DNA of 64,000 nt from Phocaeicola dorei (GCF_013009555.1 NZ_CP046176.1:1333501-1397500); one strand, 5' to 3'; positions 9,252 through 18,909 are shown, counted from the stretch's first letter. Program-made: numbers and translations. Notes: generated from the sequence alone by a model not told the origin.

Positions 9252-10370
9252 ATGAAGAAAGCGTTGTTTATAGATCGTGACGGTACGTTGGTTATCGAGC
9301 CACCGGTTGATTACCAATTGGATTCTTTCCATAAATTGGAGTTTTATCCTAAGGTATTTCGTAATTTGGGATTTATCCACAGTAAGCTCGACTTTGAATT
9401 TGTGATGGTTACCAATCAAGATGGCCTCGGTACTTCTTCTTTTCCTGAGGATGCCTTTTGGCCGGTGCACAACCTAGTGTTGAAGACATTGGAGGGGGAA
9501 GGTATCACTTTTGATGATATCTTGATAGACCGCAGTTTTCCGGAAGACCATGTGCCTACCCGCAAGCCTGGAACAGGAATGATGGGAAAATATCTTACCG
9601 GTGATTATGATTTGGCTAACAGTTTTGTTATTGGTGACCGTGTTACAGATGTGGAACTGGCTAAAAATATGGGATGTAAGGCTATCTTGCTGCAAGATAA
9701 TATGGATATTCTGAAAGAAAAAGAACTGGAATCCTATTGTGTACTGGTTACTACAGATTGGGATAAGGTCGCTGAATTTCTTTTTGCCGGAGAACGTATA
9801 GCGGAGGTCCGTCGTACTACGAAGGAAACGGATATTTATATCAGCTTAAATTTAGATGGCAGCGGAAAGTGTGATATTTCTACAGGTATTGGTTTTTTTG
9901 ATCACATGTTGGAACAGATTGGAAAACATGGTGGTATTGATCTTACCATTAAAGTAAAAGGTGATTTGGAAGTGGACGAACATCATACTATTGAAGATAC
10001 TGCCATTGTTTTGGGTGAATGTATTTATCGGGCATTGGGCAGCAAGCGTGGCATTGAGCGTTACGGATATTGCTTGCCCATGGATGATTGTCTTTGTCGG
10101 GTAGCTTTGGATTTTGGCGGTAGAGCATGGTTAGTATGGGATGCTGAGTTTCATCGAGAGAAAATAGGGGAGATGCCTACCGAGATGTTTCCTCATTTTT
10201 TTAAATCATTGAGTGATGCAGCTCGTATGAATTTAAATATCAAAGCCGAGGGGCAGAATGAACATCATAAAATAGAAGGTATTTTCAAGGCTTTGGCTCG
10301 TGCCATAAAGATGGCTGTGCGAAGAGATATTTACTATTTTGAAGTACCCTCAAGCAAGGGATGTATTTAA
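9252..10370 (+). CDS. hisB: Bifunctional histidinol-phosphatase / imidazoleglycerol-phosphate dehydratase
   Basis: 372 aa. The N-terminal HAD phosphatase ([26 protein letters not shown]; about 1-165) is fused to imidazoleglycerol-phosphate dehydratase ([44 protein letters not shown]; about 180-372) with the His-rich metal sites. It performs steps 7 and 9 of histidine synthesis. Last gene of the operon in this window; the other his genes (hisH, A, F, I) are not here. Its stop codon overlaps the start of a perfect hairpin. Confidence 0.96.
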   Translation: MKKALFIDRDGTLVIEPPVDYQLDSFHKLEFYPKVFRNLGFIHSKLDFEFVMVTNQDGLGTSSFPEDAFWPVHNLVLKTLEGEGITFDDILIDRSFPEDHVPTRKPGTGMMGKYLTGDYDLANSFVIGDRVTDVELAKNMGCKAILLQDNMDILKEKELESYCVLVTTDWDKVAEFLFAGERIAEVRRTTKETDIYISLNLDGSGKCDISTGIGFFDHMLEQIGKHGGIDLTIKVKGDLEVDEHHTIEDTAIVLGECIYRALGSKRGIERYGYCLPMDDCLCRVALDFGGRAWLVWDAEFHREKIGEMPTEMFPHFFKSLSDAARMNLNIKAEGQNEHHKIEGIFKALARAIKMAVRRDIYYFEVPSSKGCI

Positions 10371-10444
10371 GTTAGCTTCAAAGACAAAGTAACTTAACTT
10401 ATTTGCCCAACTAAGTTAAGTTACTTTGTCTTTGAAGCTAACTT
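10369..10444. terminator. 33-base perfect inverted repeat between hisB and nadE
   Basis: The left arm 10369-10401 and right arm 10412-10444 are perfect reverse complements over 33 bases, with a 10-base loop. It begins in the hisB stop codon and is followed on the plus strand by ACTTTTTTAT. It lies between convergent genes and probably terminates at least the his operon. The arms are much longer than a usual terminator stem. Confidence 0.7.
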
Positions 10445-10459
10445 ACTTTTTTATATGGT

Positions 10460-12385
10460 TTATAGCTCTTCGCATTCTTTCAGCCATGAAGCTGCACTTG
10501 CATCGCTTGGCATACGCCAGTCACCTCGGGGACTGAGTGATACGGATCCCACTTTGGGACCATCGGGCAGGCAGGAACGTTTGAATTGTTGTTGAAAGAA
10601 ACGGCGGCAGAATATAGTAAGCCATTTTTTGATTGTTGCCTCATCGTATGTATCACGAAAAGCGATACTTGCCAGGAAGAATATCTTGGCGGGACGAAAA
10701 CCGAAACGTAGGAATTGATAAAGGAAGAAGTCATGCAGTTCGTATGGCCCTACCAAATCTTCTGTCTTTTGTTTGATATTGCCGTTTTCATCAGCAGGAA
10801 TCAGTTCGGGGCTGATAGGAGTGTCTACAATATCGAGCAGAGTAATACGTGATTCATTATCCATGTCATTCAAAGCCACCCAATTTACCAGGTATTTGAC
10901 CAATGTTTTGGGAATACTTCCATTGACTCCATACATAGACATGTGGTCGCCATTGTAGGTGGCCCAGCCTAGGGCAAGTTCTGAAAGGTCTCCTGTACCA
11001 ATGACAAGACCGCTCAGTTGGTTGGCAACATCCATCAGAATTTGAGTCCGTTCGCGTGCCTGACTGTTTTCGTAAGTCACATCGTGTATGGTCATATCGT
11101 GGTCTATGTCATTAAAATGCTGGATGCAGGATTCCTTAATGCTGATTTCTTTAATAGTAACGCCTAATGAAGCCATCAGATGGAGAGCATTATTATAAGT
11201 GCGGTCGGTAGTGCCAAAACCAGGCATGGTGATGCCGATGATGCCTTTTCGTGGCAAATTCAATTTGTCGAAAGTTTTGGCACAGACCAAAAGTGCCAAG
11301 GTGGAATCCAAACCACCGGAAATACCGACTACTACAGTCTTGCAGTGAGTGTGTACCAAACGTTTGGCAAGCCCTGCTATTTGGATGGCAAAAATTTCTT
11401 CACAACGCTCATCCAATTCTTTGCCCTGAGGAACAAAAGGATGGGCTTCTATACTGCGTGTAAGACTAAGATCGCGTGTGTTAACAAATTCTGTACTGAT
11501 GTGGATGGCGGGACGTCCCGGGCAGTTGCCGATATTGGCGGCAAAAGTGGTATTGGTCAACCGTTCGCCACGAAGACGCTCTACGTCTATTTCACTGATG
11601 ACTAACTGTTCTTTGAATGAGAAACGTTCAGATTCGGTAAGTAATGTGCCGTTTTCATATATCAGTCCGTTGCCTGCAAAAACAACGTCTGTAGTCGATT
11701 CGCCGAAACCGGATGAACTGAATACATATCCTGCCAGGCAGCGTGCTGATTGTTGACTGACTAATGAACGGACATAATTATGCTTGCCTATCCCTTCATT
11801 ATCGGCAGACATATTGAAAATGATTTCCGCTCCTTTCAATGCTAATGCGGAACTGGGGGGAATGGGGGCCCACATATCTTCGCAGATTTCAATGCCAAAG
11901 CAAGTTTCCGGAGTGTCGAAAAGCAGGTTGGCGCTGACCGGTACATTTTGTCCGCAGAGACGTACATTACCATCTGGGTGGTTTAGAGCAGAGGTAAACC
12001 AGCGTTGTTCATAGAACTCTTTATAATTAGGTAAATATGTTTTGGGAACAATACCCAGTATTTTTCCTTTTTGGAAAACAACAGCACTATTCAGCAGCGT
12101 GGAATTCATAACCACAGGCATCCCTACAATGGAGACGATATCCATTTGTCGGGTATTATTCATAATCTGCATTAAAGCCATTTCTGCTTCTTCCAACAGT
12201 AAAGACTGACCGAACAAGTCGGCGCAAGTATACCCTGTAATACTTAGTTCGGGAAAAATGATAATTTGTACTCCTTTCCCGTCTGCTATGGCAATTTGAG
12301 TTTCAATCTGTTGTGCATTAAATTTGCAGTCAGCCACTTTCACTATCGGAATGGCAGCCGCCACTCTTACAAAACCGTATTTCAT
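10460..12385 (-). CDS. nadE: Glutamine-dependent NAD+ synthetase
   Basis: 641 aa from the MKYGFVRVAAAIP start; an earlier in-frame Met (12415) adds ten unconserved residues and is less likely. The N-terminal glutaminase domain of the nitrilase family has Glu in FPELSITGYTC, Lys in VPKTYLPNYKEF and Cys in FGIEICEDMW. The C-terminal synthetase has the ATP-binding SGGLDST. It amidates nicotinic acid adenine dinucleotide to NAD+ using glutamine-derived ammonia. It stands alone, convergent with hisB. Confidence 0.95.
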   Translation of the reverse strand: MKYGFVRVAAAIPIVKVADCKFNAQQIETQIAIADGKGVQIIIFPELSITGYTCADLFGQSLLLEEAEMALMQIMNNTRQMDIVSIVGMPVVMNSTLLNSAVVFQKGKILGIVPKTYLPNYKEFYEQRWFTSALNHPDGNVRLCGQNVPVSANLLFDTPETCFGIEICEDMWAPIPPSSALALKGAEIIFNMSADNEGIGKHNYVRSLVSQQSARCLAGYVFSSSGFGESTTDVVFAGNGLIYENGTLLTESERFSFKEQLVISEIDVERLRGERLTNTTFAANIGNCPGRPAIHISTEFVNTRDLSLTRSIEAHPFVPQGKELDERCEEIFAIQIAGLAKRLVHTHCKTVVVGISGGLDSTLALLVCAKTFDKLNLPRKGIIGITMPGFGTTDRTYNNALHLMASLGVTIKEISIKESCIQHFNDIDHDMTIHDVTYENSQARERTQILMDVANQLSGLVIGTGDLSELALGWATYNGDHMSMYGVNGSIPKTLVKYLVNWVALNDMDNESRITLLDIVDTPISPELIPADENGNIKQKTEDLVGPYELHDFFLYQFLRFGFRPAKIFFLASIAFRDTYDEATIKKWLTIFCRRFFQQQFKRSCLPDGPKVGSVSLSPRGDWRMPSDASAASWLKECEEL

Positions 12386-12479
12386 ATTATACCTAATTAT
12401 TATATATACTTGCAAAATTAATCATTCTTTCCCGATTTATACCCCTAAATAAAAAAAATAAAAAAAAGTACGTGATTTA

Positions 12480-12510
12480 TTTGTTTGTTGCGAATAACTA
12501 TCTATCTTTG
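12480..12510 (+). promoter_or_regulatory. Promoter of the PerR/Fur-family gene
   Basis: TTTG (12480-12483), 19 bases, TATCTTTG (12503-12510). It fits the Bacteroidetes consensus and lies 40 bases ahead of the start codon. Confidence 0.65.
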
Positions 12511-12550
12511 CACATGAAATAAAATTGTAATAGTTACAAAAAGGGAATAT

Positions 12551-12973
12551 ATGAAGAGTTACGATTATCTTATCAGTTATAACATTAAGCCGTCCGTACA
12601 GCGCATAGCTATTATGGATTATTTGTTGGCCCATAAAACTCATCCTTCTATCGATGAGATTTATTTGGCGCTATGCAAGGACATTCCAACCTTGTCCAAG
12701 ACTACAGTGTATAATACACTGAAACTCTTTGTCGAGCATGGAGCAGCTTTAATGCTTACAATTGATGAAAAGAATGCGTGTTTTGACGGTGATACTTCCC
12801 TGCATGCTCATTTCCTTTGTAAGAAATGTGGTAAAATATTTGATTTGCCCTACAGTAATGAAGTGAAGCAAGTAGAGCAAATTGATATGAATGGATTCAA
12901 GGTGGATGAAATTCACCAATATTATAAAGGTATATGCCCCGTTTGTTCTAAAGAAGACAAAGAAAGAAGTTAG
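12551..12973 (+). CDS. perR: Fur/PerR-family metal-dependent repressor
   Basis: 140 aa. The winged-helix N-terminal half has STTVYNTL-like KTTVYNTLKLF. The C-terminal half has HAHFLCKKCGKIFDL and ICPVC, the His and the two CxxC pairs of the structural zinc and regulatory metal sites. The next gene is rubrerythrin, a peroxide-defence protein, which favours PerR over Fur. Symbol is by context; sequence alone cannot separate peroxide from iron sensing. Confidence 0.8.
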   Translation: MKSYDYLISYNIKPSVQRIAIMDYLLAHKTHPSIDEIYLALCKDIPTLSKTTVYNTLKLFVEHGAALMLTIDEKNACFDGDTSLHAHFLCKKCGKIFDLPYSNEVKQVEQIDMNGFKVDEIHQYYKGICPVCSKEDKERS

Positions 12974-12989
12974 AAAGATAGAGAGTAGA

Positions 12990-13027
12990 TGACTAACTAA
13001 TAAATAAAATATTGACTAACTAATAAA
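12990..13027 (+). repeat. 15-base direct repeat ahead of rubrerythrin
   Basis: TGACTAACTAATAAA occurs at 12990-13004 and again at 13013-13027, 23 bases apart start to start, immediately ahead of the rubrerythrin ribosome binding region. It could be an operator for the upstream regulator or a small sequence duplication. Confidence 0.7.
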
Positions 13028-13037
13028 AAAAGAAATT

Positions 13038-13589
13038 ATGAAAAAGTTTATTTGTACAGTTTGTGGTTATATTCATGAAGGTGATGCAGCTCCTGAAAAA
13101 TGTCCGTTGTGTAAAGCGCCTGCTTCTAAGTTTAACGAAATGGTAGAAACAGAAGGTGGCTTGGAATTTGCAGACCAACACGTTATCGGCGTAGCAAAAG
13201 GTTGTGATGAAGAAATGATTAAGGATTTGAACAACCACTTCATGGGTGAATGTACGGAAGTTGGTATGTATTTGGCAATGAGCCGTCAGGCAGACCGCGA
13301 AGGTTATCCTGAAGTTGCTGAAGCTTTCAAACGTTATGCTTGGGAAGAAGCAGAACATGCTGCTAAGTTTGCTGAGTTGCTGGGTGACTGTGTATGGGAT
13401 ACAAAGACTAACTTGGAAAAGAGAATGAATGCTGAGTCAGGTGCTTGTGCTGACAAGAAACGTATTGCTACTCGTGCAAAAGCTTTGAACTTGGATGCTA
13501 TTCACGATACAGTTCACGAAATGGCTAAAGACGAAGCTCGTCACGGTAAAGGTTTTGAAGGTTTGTACAACAGATATTTCAAGAAATAA
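13038..13589 (+). CDS. rbr: Rubrerythrin (N-terminal rubredoxin type)
   Basis: 183 aa. A rubredoxin-like iron site comes first ([20 protein letters not shown]), followed by the ferritin-like di-iron domain with EXXH-type ligands ([14 protein letters not shown]). This is the reversed order compared with classical rubrerythrin. It reduces hydrogen peroxide in anaerobes using NADH through redox partners. It lies 64 bases after the Fur/PerR-family gene and is probably in its regulon. Confidence 0.93.
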   Translation: MKKFICTVCGYIHEGDAAPEKCPLCKAPASKFNEMVETEGGLEFADQHVIGVAKGCDEEMIKDLNNHFMGECTEVGMYLAMSRQADREGYPEVAEAFKRYAWEEAEHAAKFAELLGDCVWDTKTNLEKRMNAESGACADKKRIATRAKALNLDAIHDTVHEMAKDEARHGKGFEGLYNRYFKK

Positions 13590-13692
13590 TATACGATTTT
13601 TATAGTATAAATGGAGAGAGGGGGAGTAATTATTATTGTCCCCTCTCTTTTTATTGGCTATATTTAGATTAGAGATGTATAGGCCTTGTTTC

Positions 13693-14151
13693 TCATTCTT
13701 TCAGTAATACTTCTTCAATAGCTTTCCTGAAAGTAGTTTTATTGGCCGCTCCTATAATGATTTGCGGCTGTCCCGTTTTGGGGATAAAGATGATGGTGGG
13801 CAGTGACTGTATCCCCATGGCAGCAGATAATTCTTTTTGTTTGTCTGTATCTACTTTGTAAACTACGATTTGATCTTTGTATTCTTTGGCCAGACTTTTT
13901 AGCAGAGGGGCAACCATACGGCAAGGACCGCACCATGTGGCGTAGAAATCAATAACTGCCGGTTTCTCTCCTTTGTATTTCCAGTCAGTGGAACCGGAGG
14001 TGTAGTCAAATATATTATCCAAGAACATTTGTTTGTCCATATGTATGACTTTTCCTTCATTTTTATCTGACTTATCTCGGAAAGGAGTCTGGGCACTGAG
14101 ATATCCTGTTAATCCGGTAGTTAATAAAAGACACGTGATTGTTTTTTTCAT
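13693..14151 (-). CDS. Exported thioredoxin-family protein
   Basis: 152 aa. The signal peptide (MKKTITCLLLTTGLTGYLSAQ) precedes a thioredoxin fold with ATWCGPCRMV and the cis-Pro loop SLPTIIF. It probably keeps extracytoplasmic thiols reduced or exchanged. It follows the cytoplasmic thioredoxin at three bases on the same strand, so the two form an operon. Confidence 0.92.
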   Translation of the reverse strand: MKKTITCLLLTTGLTGYLSAQTPFRDKSDKNEGKVIHMDKQMFLDNIFDYTSGSTDWKYKGEKPAVIDFYATWCGPCRMVAPLLKSLAKEYKDQIVVYKVDTDKQKELSAAMGIQSLPTIIFIPKTGQPQIIIGAANKTTFRKAIEEVLLKE

Positions 14152-14154
14152 ATT

Positions 14155-14451
14155 TTATTCATATTGGGCTAGAATTATGCTTAAATCATTGGCACGCATT
14201 ACACCGCTTTGTCGCCACAATTGCTTACCGTCTTTAAAAATCATTAGTGTGGGAACTGACTGAATCTGATAGTATGCAGCAATTTCTTTATGTTTGTCTA
14301 CATCTACTTTGACAATTCTTACTTTTTCCCCTTTTATTCCTTTTAATTCTTCTAAAATAGGTTTCATGGCTTTGCAAGGTCCGCACCATTCAGCAAAAAA
14401 ATCAACTAATACAGGGATGTTTGAGGTGATTAAATCTTCAAATCTTTCCAT
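14155..14451 (-). CDS. trxA: Thioredoxin
   Basis: 98 aa, no signal peptide. Active site EWCGPCKAM, cis-Pro in SVPTLMI. General cytoplasmic disulfide reductase. First of a two-gene thioredoxin operon. Slightly shorter than E. coli TrxA (109 aa), normal for Bacteroidales paralogues. Confidence 0.93.
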   Translation of the reverse strand: MERFEDLITSNIPVLVDFFAEWCGPCKAMKPILEELKGIKGEKVRIVKVDVDKHKEIAAYYQIQSVPTLMIFKDGKQLWRQSGVMRANDLSIILAQYE

Positions 14452-14591
14452 AATGTTTTCCTTTCGTTATTTTTATTATAATAAAAACGTTTATAGTGTG
14501 TTTTTTGTTTAAAAGTAAGTGGGTGTGTCCAAATTAGTTTTTGGAAATATGAACTTATAATCTGAAATTTGAGCATCCTAAAAGACTAAAG

Positions 14592-14636
14592 AAAGGGTCG
14601 TATCATTACTCCATACAGAGCTTGATACGACCCTTT
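14592..14636. terminator. Hairpin AAAGGGTCGTATCA / TGATACGACCCTTT
   Basis: Perfect 14-base arms (14592-14605 and 14623-14636) around a 17-base loop, followed by TT on the plus strand and by a pyrimidine-rich stretch on the minus strand. It lies downstream of the OmpH-like gene and is probably its terminator. Confidence 0.65.
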
Positions 14637-14723
14637 TAAGTGTTATAATTATTATCTGTAACTTTTAGGAGCAGTCATTTTTGTTTTGACACCGCTTCCT
14701 TGTATTATAAGGTTGATGAACTA

Positions 14724-15335
14724 TTATTTTTTTACAGAAGAGGGAGTATAACGTGCATTCAGTCCATCAATGATTTCTTGTGTGATGTTGTATGCCGGAT
14801 TAGCGTATAGCAAATTGTCAAATCCTGTATTGCTGATAATTAGATCATATCCTTTGTTTTGATTATAAATTTTCAAGAATGAATTGATAGAATCACGTAA
14901 CTGCAAGCTGTTCTTTTGATTTTCAGAAGCTAGTTCGTCGCTTAGTTTCTGTTGCAGTGCCTGCAGTTCTTGTTGTTGCTTCATCAGTCTCATCTGTTCT
15001 TGTTCAGCACGTTCACGTGTAGCGAAGCCATTATTTTCCAGTTTGCGTTGGAATTCTTTAGCATCAGCATCCAGCTTCTTTGCTTTTTCATTTAAAGTAG
15101 TGCGGATATTTTCTTCTTTCTGTATCATCACTTCATTTAAGTCATTCCAGAAATTGTACTTAGTCAACAGTGAATCGATTTCCACATAAGCTATTTTCAT
15201 GTTTGAAGAACCAGCAACGCCGACAGCCGGAGCAGTGGAAGAAGTTGCAGCGTTGTTGTTGTCGCTACATTGTGCAAACACTAACACGATGGCTAGTGCT
15301 AGAAATCCATTCAGGATGAAATTTGTTCTTTTCAT
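14724..15335 (-). CDS. OmpH/Skp-like periplasmic lipoprotein
   Basis: 203 aa from MKRTNFILNG; the longer frame upstream overlaps the preceding gene and lacks the signal start. The lipoprotein signal ends at VFAQC. After it comes MKIAYVEIDSLLTKY, the family's start, and a long coiled coil rich in Q, E and K (about 75-145), as in Skp chaperones that hold unfolded outer-membrane proteins. The Cys anchor differs from soluble E. coli Skp. It follows a small membrane protein gene. Confidence 0.8.
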   Translation of the reverse strand: MKRTNFILNGFLALAIVLVFAQCSDNNNAATSSTAPAVGVAGSSNMKIAYVEIDSLLTKYNFWNDLNEVMIQKEENIRTTLNEKAKKLDADAKEFQRKLENNGFATRERAEQEQMRLMKQQQELQALQQKLSDELASENQKNSLQLRDSINSFLKIYNQNKGYDLIISNTGFDNLLYANPAYNITQEIIDGLNARYTPSSVKK

Positions 15336-15357
15336 AATCTTTTTCACGTATTGTTTA

Positions 15358-15585
15358 TTAATTATTATCCGTTTTGTTTTGCTTTTCAATTTCGGCTATG
15401 GCATTTTTATTAGGCTTGCGTGCTTCACGATCTTGTGATTGTACACATCCTACTCCTTTTTTACGGAGTGCCTTATTACCGCTTACATGTGTGTTTGGAA
15501 ACTTTCCTTTTAGAAAGATTCCGATAGACAATAATGCTATACAGATAGCAACTATTAACACAGTTATAAGGATAGTATCAAGCAT
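15358..15585 (-). CDS. Small single-pass membrane protein
   Basis: 75 aa. One N-terminal membrane helix (about 4-27) and a basic, charged tail with one Cys in KKGVGCVQSQ. Conserved-looking but of unknown function; I do not recognise a named family. It has a good promoter 20 bases upstream and precedes the OmpH-like gene by 22 bases, so they are likely co-transcribed. Confidence 0.7.
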   Translation of the reverse strand: MLDTILITVLIVAICIALLSIGIFLKGKFPNTHVSGNKALRKKGVGCVQSQDREARKPNKNAIAEIEKQNKTDNN

Positions 15586-15604
15586 TTCTATTATTTTTGT
15601 GGTG

Positions 15605-15636
15605 CAAAGTTAGTGTAAGGCAAGGGAAATGCCAAA
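15605..15636 (-). promoter_or_regulatory. Promoter of the membrane protein-OmpH unit
   Basis: On the minus strand TTTG (15636-15633), 20 bases, TAACTTTG (15612-15605), the Bacteroidetes consensus, 20 bases before the start codon. Confidence 0.65.
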
Positions 15637-15800
15637 TTTATTGAAGCATTTCGTATCTGCGGACTAAATTTGCGGAACAAATATAGAATTTTGCAATGAT
15701 TTAACTTTCTCTTTTCTCATTAAAAAAGAGGAAGTGTCCTATTTAAGAGAATTATTTAACTATTTTTTGCAAATTTGGAAACTGAATTTGCCTAAACAAC

Positions 15801-17264
15801 ATGATTATGAATAAAAAGGATTTAAAGCCGGCATCTGTCTTTTATTATTTTGAAGAGATATGTCAGGTACCCCGTCCCTCGAAAAGAGAGGAGAAAATAA
15901 TTGCTTATTTGAAAGCCTTCGGTAGAAAACATGGTTTAGAAACTAAGACAGACGAAGTTGGCAATGTATTAATTAAAAAACCTGCCACTCCGGGTAAGGA
16001 GAATTTGAAAACTGTGATTTTGCAGTCTCATATAGATATGGTTTGTGAAAAAAACAGTGATGTGGAGCATGATTTTCTAATTGATCCCATTGACACAGTA
16101 GTGGACGGTGAATGGTTGAAAGCCAAAGGTACTACATTGGGGGCAGATAATGGTATCGGTGTGGCGACAGAATTAGCTATATTGGCTGCTACTGATATAG
16201 AGCATGGTCCGTTAGAGTGTCTTTTCACAGTGGATGAAGAAACTGGATTGACGGGTGCTTTTGCATTGAAACCAGGGTTTATGACTGGTGATATTTTGAT
16301 TAATTTGGACTCGGAAGATGAAGGAGAATTATTCATCGGCTGTGCCGGTGGTGCAAATACTACAGCGGAATTTACTTATCAGCCTGTTTCTGCTCCACAG
16401 GATTATTTCTATTTCCGTGTAACGGTCAAGGGATTGACAGGTGGACACTCCGGTGATGATATTAATAAAGGTAGAGCGAATGCTAATAAGCTGCTGAATC
16501 GTTTTCTGACTCAGTTGGCTTCTAAATATATTTTATATTTATGTGAGATTGATGGTGGAAACCTGCATAATGCCATACCTCGTGAGGCACAGGCATTATG
16601 TGCGGTACCTATGAAGGATAAGGAATCGGTTCGTGTAGATTTGAATATCTATACTGCAGAACTGGAGAATGAATATGCTGCGACGGAACCGAACTTGAGA
16701 ACCGAACTCTCTTCTGAATCCCCTTGTAAGGAAGCGATAGATATGACTACTGCCGGACATCTTCTGAGAGCTGTTTACGCTGTGCACAATGGGGTGTATG
16801 CCATGAGTCAGGATATTCCAGGATTAGTAGAAACTTCGTCTAATCTTGCTTCCATCAAACAGGTAGAGGGAAACAAGATTAAAATAGTGACTAGCCAGCG
16901 CAGCTCCATTCTTTCATCACGCAAGAATATGTCCGAGATGATCCGTTCTGCTTTTCTTTTGGGAGGTGCTGAAGTAATAACTGGTGACGGATATCCAGGA
17001 TGGAAACCGAATACGGATTCTCCTGTTTTGAAAATTGCGATAGATAGCTATAAAAAACTTTTTGGTGTGGAACCTAAAGTAAAGGCAATTCATGCCGGAT
17101 TGGAGTGTGGGTTGTTCCTTGAGAAATATCCGTCACTGGATATGGTTTCCTTTGGACCTACTTTGCGTGGTGTTCATTCACCTGATGAACGTATGCTGAT
17201 ACCTACTGTAGATAAATTCTGGCGTCATTTGCTGGATGTATTGGTTAATATACCGACAAAATAA
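15801..17264 (+). CDS. pepD: Aminoacyl-histidine dipeptidase (beta-Ala-His dipeptidase)
   Basis: 487 aa, the M20C family length. The zinc motifs are QSHIDMVCEKN, LGADNGIGVA, DEETGLTG, NLDSEDE and the C-terminal IHAGLECGLF. It hydrolyses Xaa-His dipeptides in the cytoplasm. The start could also be the Met two codons later. The EEP-family gene follows at five bases, so they form a unit. Confidence 0.93.
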   Translation: MIMNKKDLKPASVFYYFEEICQVPRPSKREEKIIAYLKAFGRKHGLETKTDEVGNVLIKKPATPGKENLKTVILQSHIDMVCEKNSDVEHDFLIDPIDTVVDGEWLKAKGTTLGADNGIGVATELAILAATDIEHGPLECLFTVDEETGLTGAFALKPGFMTGDILINLDSEDEGELFIGCAGGANTTAEFTYQPVSAPQDYFYFRVTVKGLTGGHSGDDINKGRANANKLLNRFLTQLASKYILYLCEIDGGNLHNAIPREAQALCAVPMKDKESVRVDLNIYTAELENEYAATEPNLRTELSSESPCKEAIDMTTAGHLLRAVYAVHNGVYAMSQDIPGLVETSSNLASIKQVEGNKIKIVTSQRSSILSSRKNMSEMIRSAFLLGGAEVITGDGYPGWKPNTDSPVLKIAIDSYKKLFGVEPKVKAIHAGLECGLFLEKYPSLDMVSFGPTLRGVHSPDERMLIPTVDKFWRHLLDVLVNIPTK

Positions 17265-17269
17265 TTTAT

Positions 17270-18280
17270 ATGAAGAAAACAATTCTATTCCTTTGTTTGT
17301 GCTACCTGGTAGGGGTGACGTATGCACAGGAACCGTTCCGGGTAATGTTCTATAATGTAGAGAATTTGTTCGATTGTCAGCACGACACGTTGAAAAATGA
17401 TTATGAATTTTTGCCGGATGCTCCGAAAGGATGGACGCAAGCGCGCTATCATGATAAATTGGCTAGGATAGCTAAAGTTATTATTGCCACGGGTGAGGAA
17501 AATGTCCCCGATTTGGTGGGACTTTGTGAAGTGGAAAATGATCATTGCTTGAAAGATCTGACAGAAAACTCGCCATTACGCGAGGCGGGTTATCGCTATG
17601 TCATGACTGATTCTCCTGATGAGCGTGGTATTGACGTGGCGTTGCTTTATCAACGTGGTACCTTTAAATTAGTAGGGAAAAACTGTATTTCTGTTCCTTA
17701 TAAGGAAATAGAGCGTCGGCCTACACGTGATATACTTCATGTGACAGGGCAGGTAGCTTCCGGAGATACATTGGATGTGTTTGTGTGTCACATGCCTTCT
17801 CGTGCAGGCGGTGAGGAGAAGAGTGAACCCTACCGCCTTTTTACGGCGCAGATATTGAAGATAGCGGCAGATTCTGTTATGAATATCCGTCAGCATCCTA
17901 ATGTAATGATTATGGGTGATTTTAATGATTATCCCACTAATAATTCTATTGCAAAAGTATTGGGGGCTGTGGCTCCGAAAAGTGGAGTGCAGGCCAAGAA
18001 ATTATATAATCTGATGGACGGGCGTAAGGAGGGAACCTATCGTTATCGAGGTGAGTGGGGAGTACTTGATCAGCTGATTGTTTCCGGTTTTTTGTTACAA
18101 GGGCATGATAGTATGCGCACTTCATATGATAAGGCACAGATTTTAAAATATCCGTTCCTGCTGGAAGAGGATGAAAAATATGGTGGTAATATTCCATCAC
18201 GTACCTATTGGGGAAAGAAATATCATGGTGGTTATAGCGACCATTTGCCAGTGTGTGTGGACTTTGAAATTGGAAAATAG
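17270..18280 (+). CDS. Exported endonuclease/exonuclease/phosphatase family protein
   Basis: 336 aa. A signal peptide (MKKTILFLCLCYLVGVTYAQ) is followed by the EEP fold: NVENLFD, LCEVEND, GDFNDYPTN and SDHLPVCVD, which hold the metal-binding Asn/Glu, the catalytic Asp-Asn and the final His. It may be a secreted nuclease or phosphodiesterase; substrate unknown. Confidence 0.88.
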   Translation: MKKTILFLCLCYLVGVTYAQEPFRVMFYNVENLFDCQHDTLKNDYEFLPDAPKGWTQARYHDKLARIAKVIIATGEENVPDLVGLCEVENDHCLKDLTENSPLREAGYRYVMTDSPDERGIDVALLYQRGTFKLVGKNCISVPYKEIERRPTRDILHVTGQVASGDTLDVFVCHMPSRAGGEEKSEPYRLFTAQILKIAADSVMNIRQHPNVMIMGDFNDYPTNNSIAKVLGAVAPKSGVQAKKLYNLMDGRKEGTYRYRGEWGVLDQLIVSGFLLQGHDSMRTSYDKAQILKYPFLLEEDEKYGGNIPSRTYWGKKYHGGYSDHLPVCVDFEIGK

Positions 18281-18292
18281 GGAGAGATTGGT

Positions 18293-18344
18293 GGTTAGTG
18301 ATGAATGGACTGCGCTATTATGCCGCAGGTGTTAATCACTAACC
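18293..18344. terminator. Inverted repeat between the EEP gene and rlmH
   Basis: GGTTAGTGAT (18293-18302) and ATCACTAACC (18335-18344) form perfect 10-base arms between convergent genes. The loop includes GCCGCAGGT, also seen in the hairpin at 32448-32516. Confidence 0.6.
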
Positions 18345-18355
18345 GCTATATATTT

Positions 18356-18829
18356 CTATTCATGATGATAAGGACCGTTGTTCAATATAGTCATCGCCCG
18401 GTATAGCTGTTCTACGAAAATAAGGCGTATCATTTGATGTGAGAAGGTCATCTTGGATAATGAGATCTTTTCTTGGGTTACATCATATATTTTGGGTGCA
18501 AATCCGTATGGCCCCCCAATGATGAATACTAACCGTTTGTTTACAGTGTGCATTTTGCGTTCTATCCAGTTGGCAAATTCTACGGAACGGAATTCTTTTC
18601 CATGTTCATCCAATAAAACCACTGCATCGCCCGGCAACAAAGCTTTCAGAATTAATTCTCCTTCCTTCTCTTTTTGTTGCTCCATACTCAGGTTTTTGGT
18701 ATTCTTGAGCTCGGGGATGACTTCCATATCGAAAGAAATGAAGTGCTTGGTACGTTCCACATAATCATTGATAGCGGTGATATAATGTTTTTCGATAGTG
18801 CGTCCTACTACTAATAATGTAAATTTCAT
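18356..18829 (-). CDS. rlmH: 23S rRNA (pseudouridine1915-N3)-methyltransferase
   Basis: 157 aa, standard size. SPOUT-fold signature IIGGPYGFAP and the C-terminal SHQMIRLIFVEQLYRAMTILNN knot. It methylates pseudouridine 1915 of 23S rRNA in the assembled ribosome using S-adenosylmethionine. Divergent from nadC. Confidence 0.96.
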   Translation of the reverse strand: MKFTLLVVGRTIEKHYITAINDYVERTKHFISFDMEVIPELKNTKNLSMEQQKEKEGELILKALLPGDAVVLLDEHGKEFRSVEFANWIERKMHTVNKRLVFIIGGPYGFAPKIYDVTQEKISLSKMTFSHQMIRLIFVEQLYRAMTILNNGPYHHE

Positions 18830-18848
18830 ACGTTCTTTTCTGGTTTAC

Positions 18849-18879
18849 TTTGCAAAAATACGGAAAATCTCTACCTTTG
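18849..18879 (+). promoter_or_regulatory. Promoter of nadC
   Basis: TTTG (18849-18852), 19 bases, TACCTTTG (18872-18879), a strong consensus match, 30 bases before the start codon. Confidence 0.7.
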
Positions 18880-18909
18880 CCTATCAATTCATAAAAAAAC
18901 GATAACATT

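Noticed and set aside
11180..11605. 141-residue plus-strand frame opposite nadE
   Set aside because: Antisense shadow of the conserved NAD synthetase domain.
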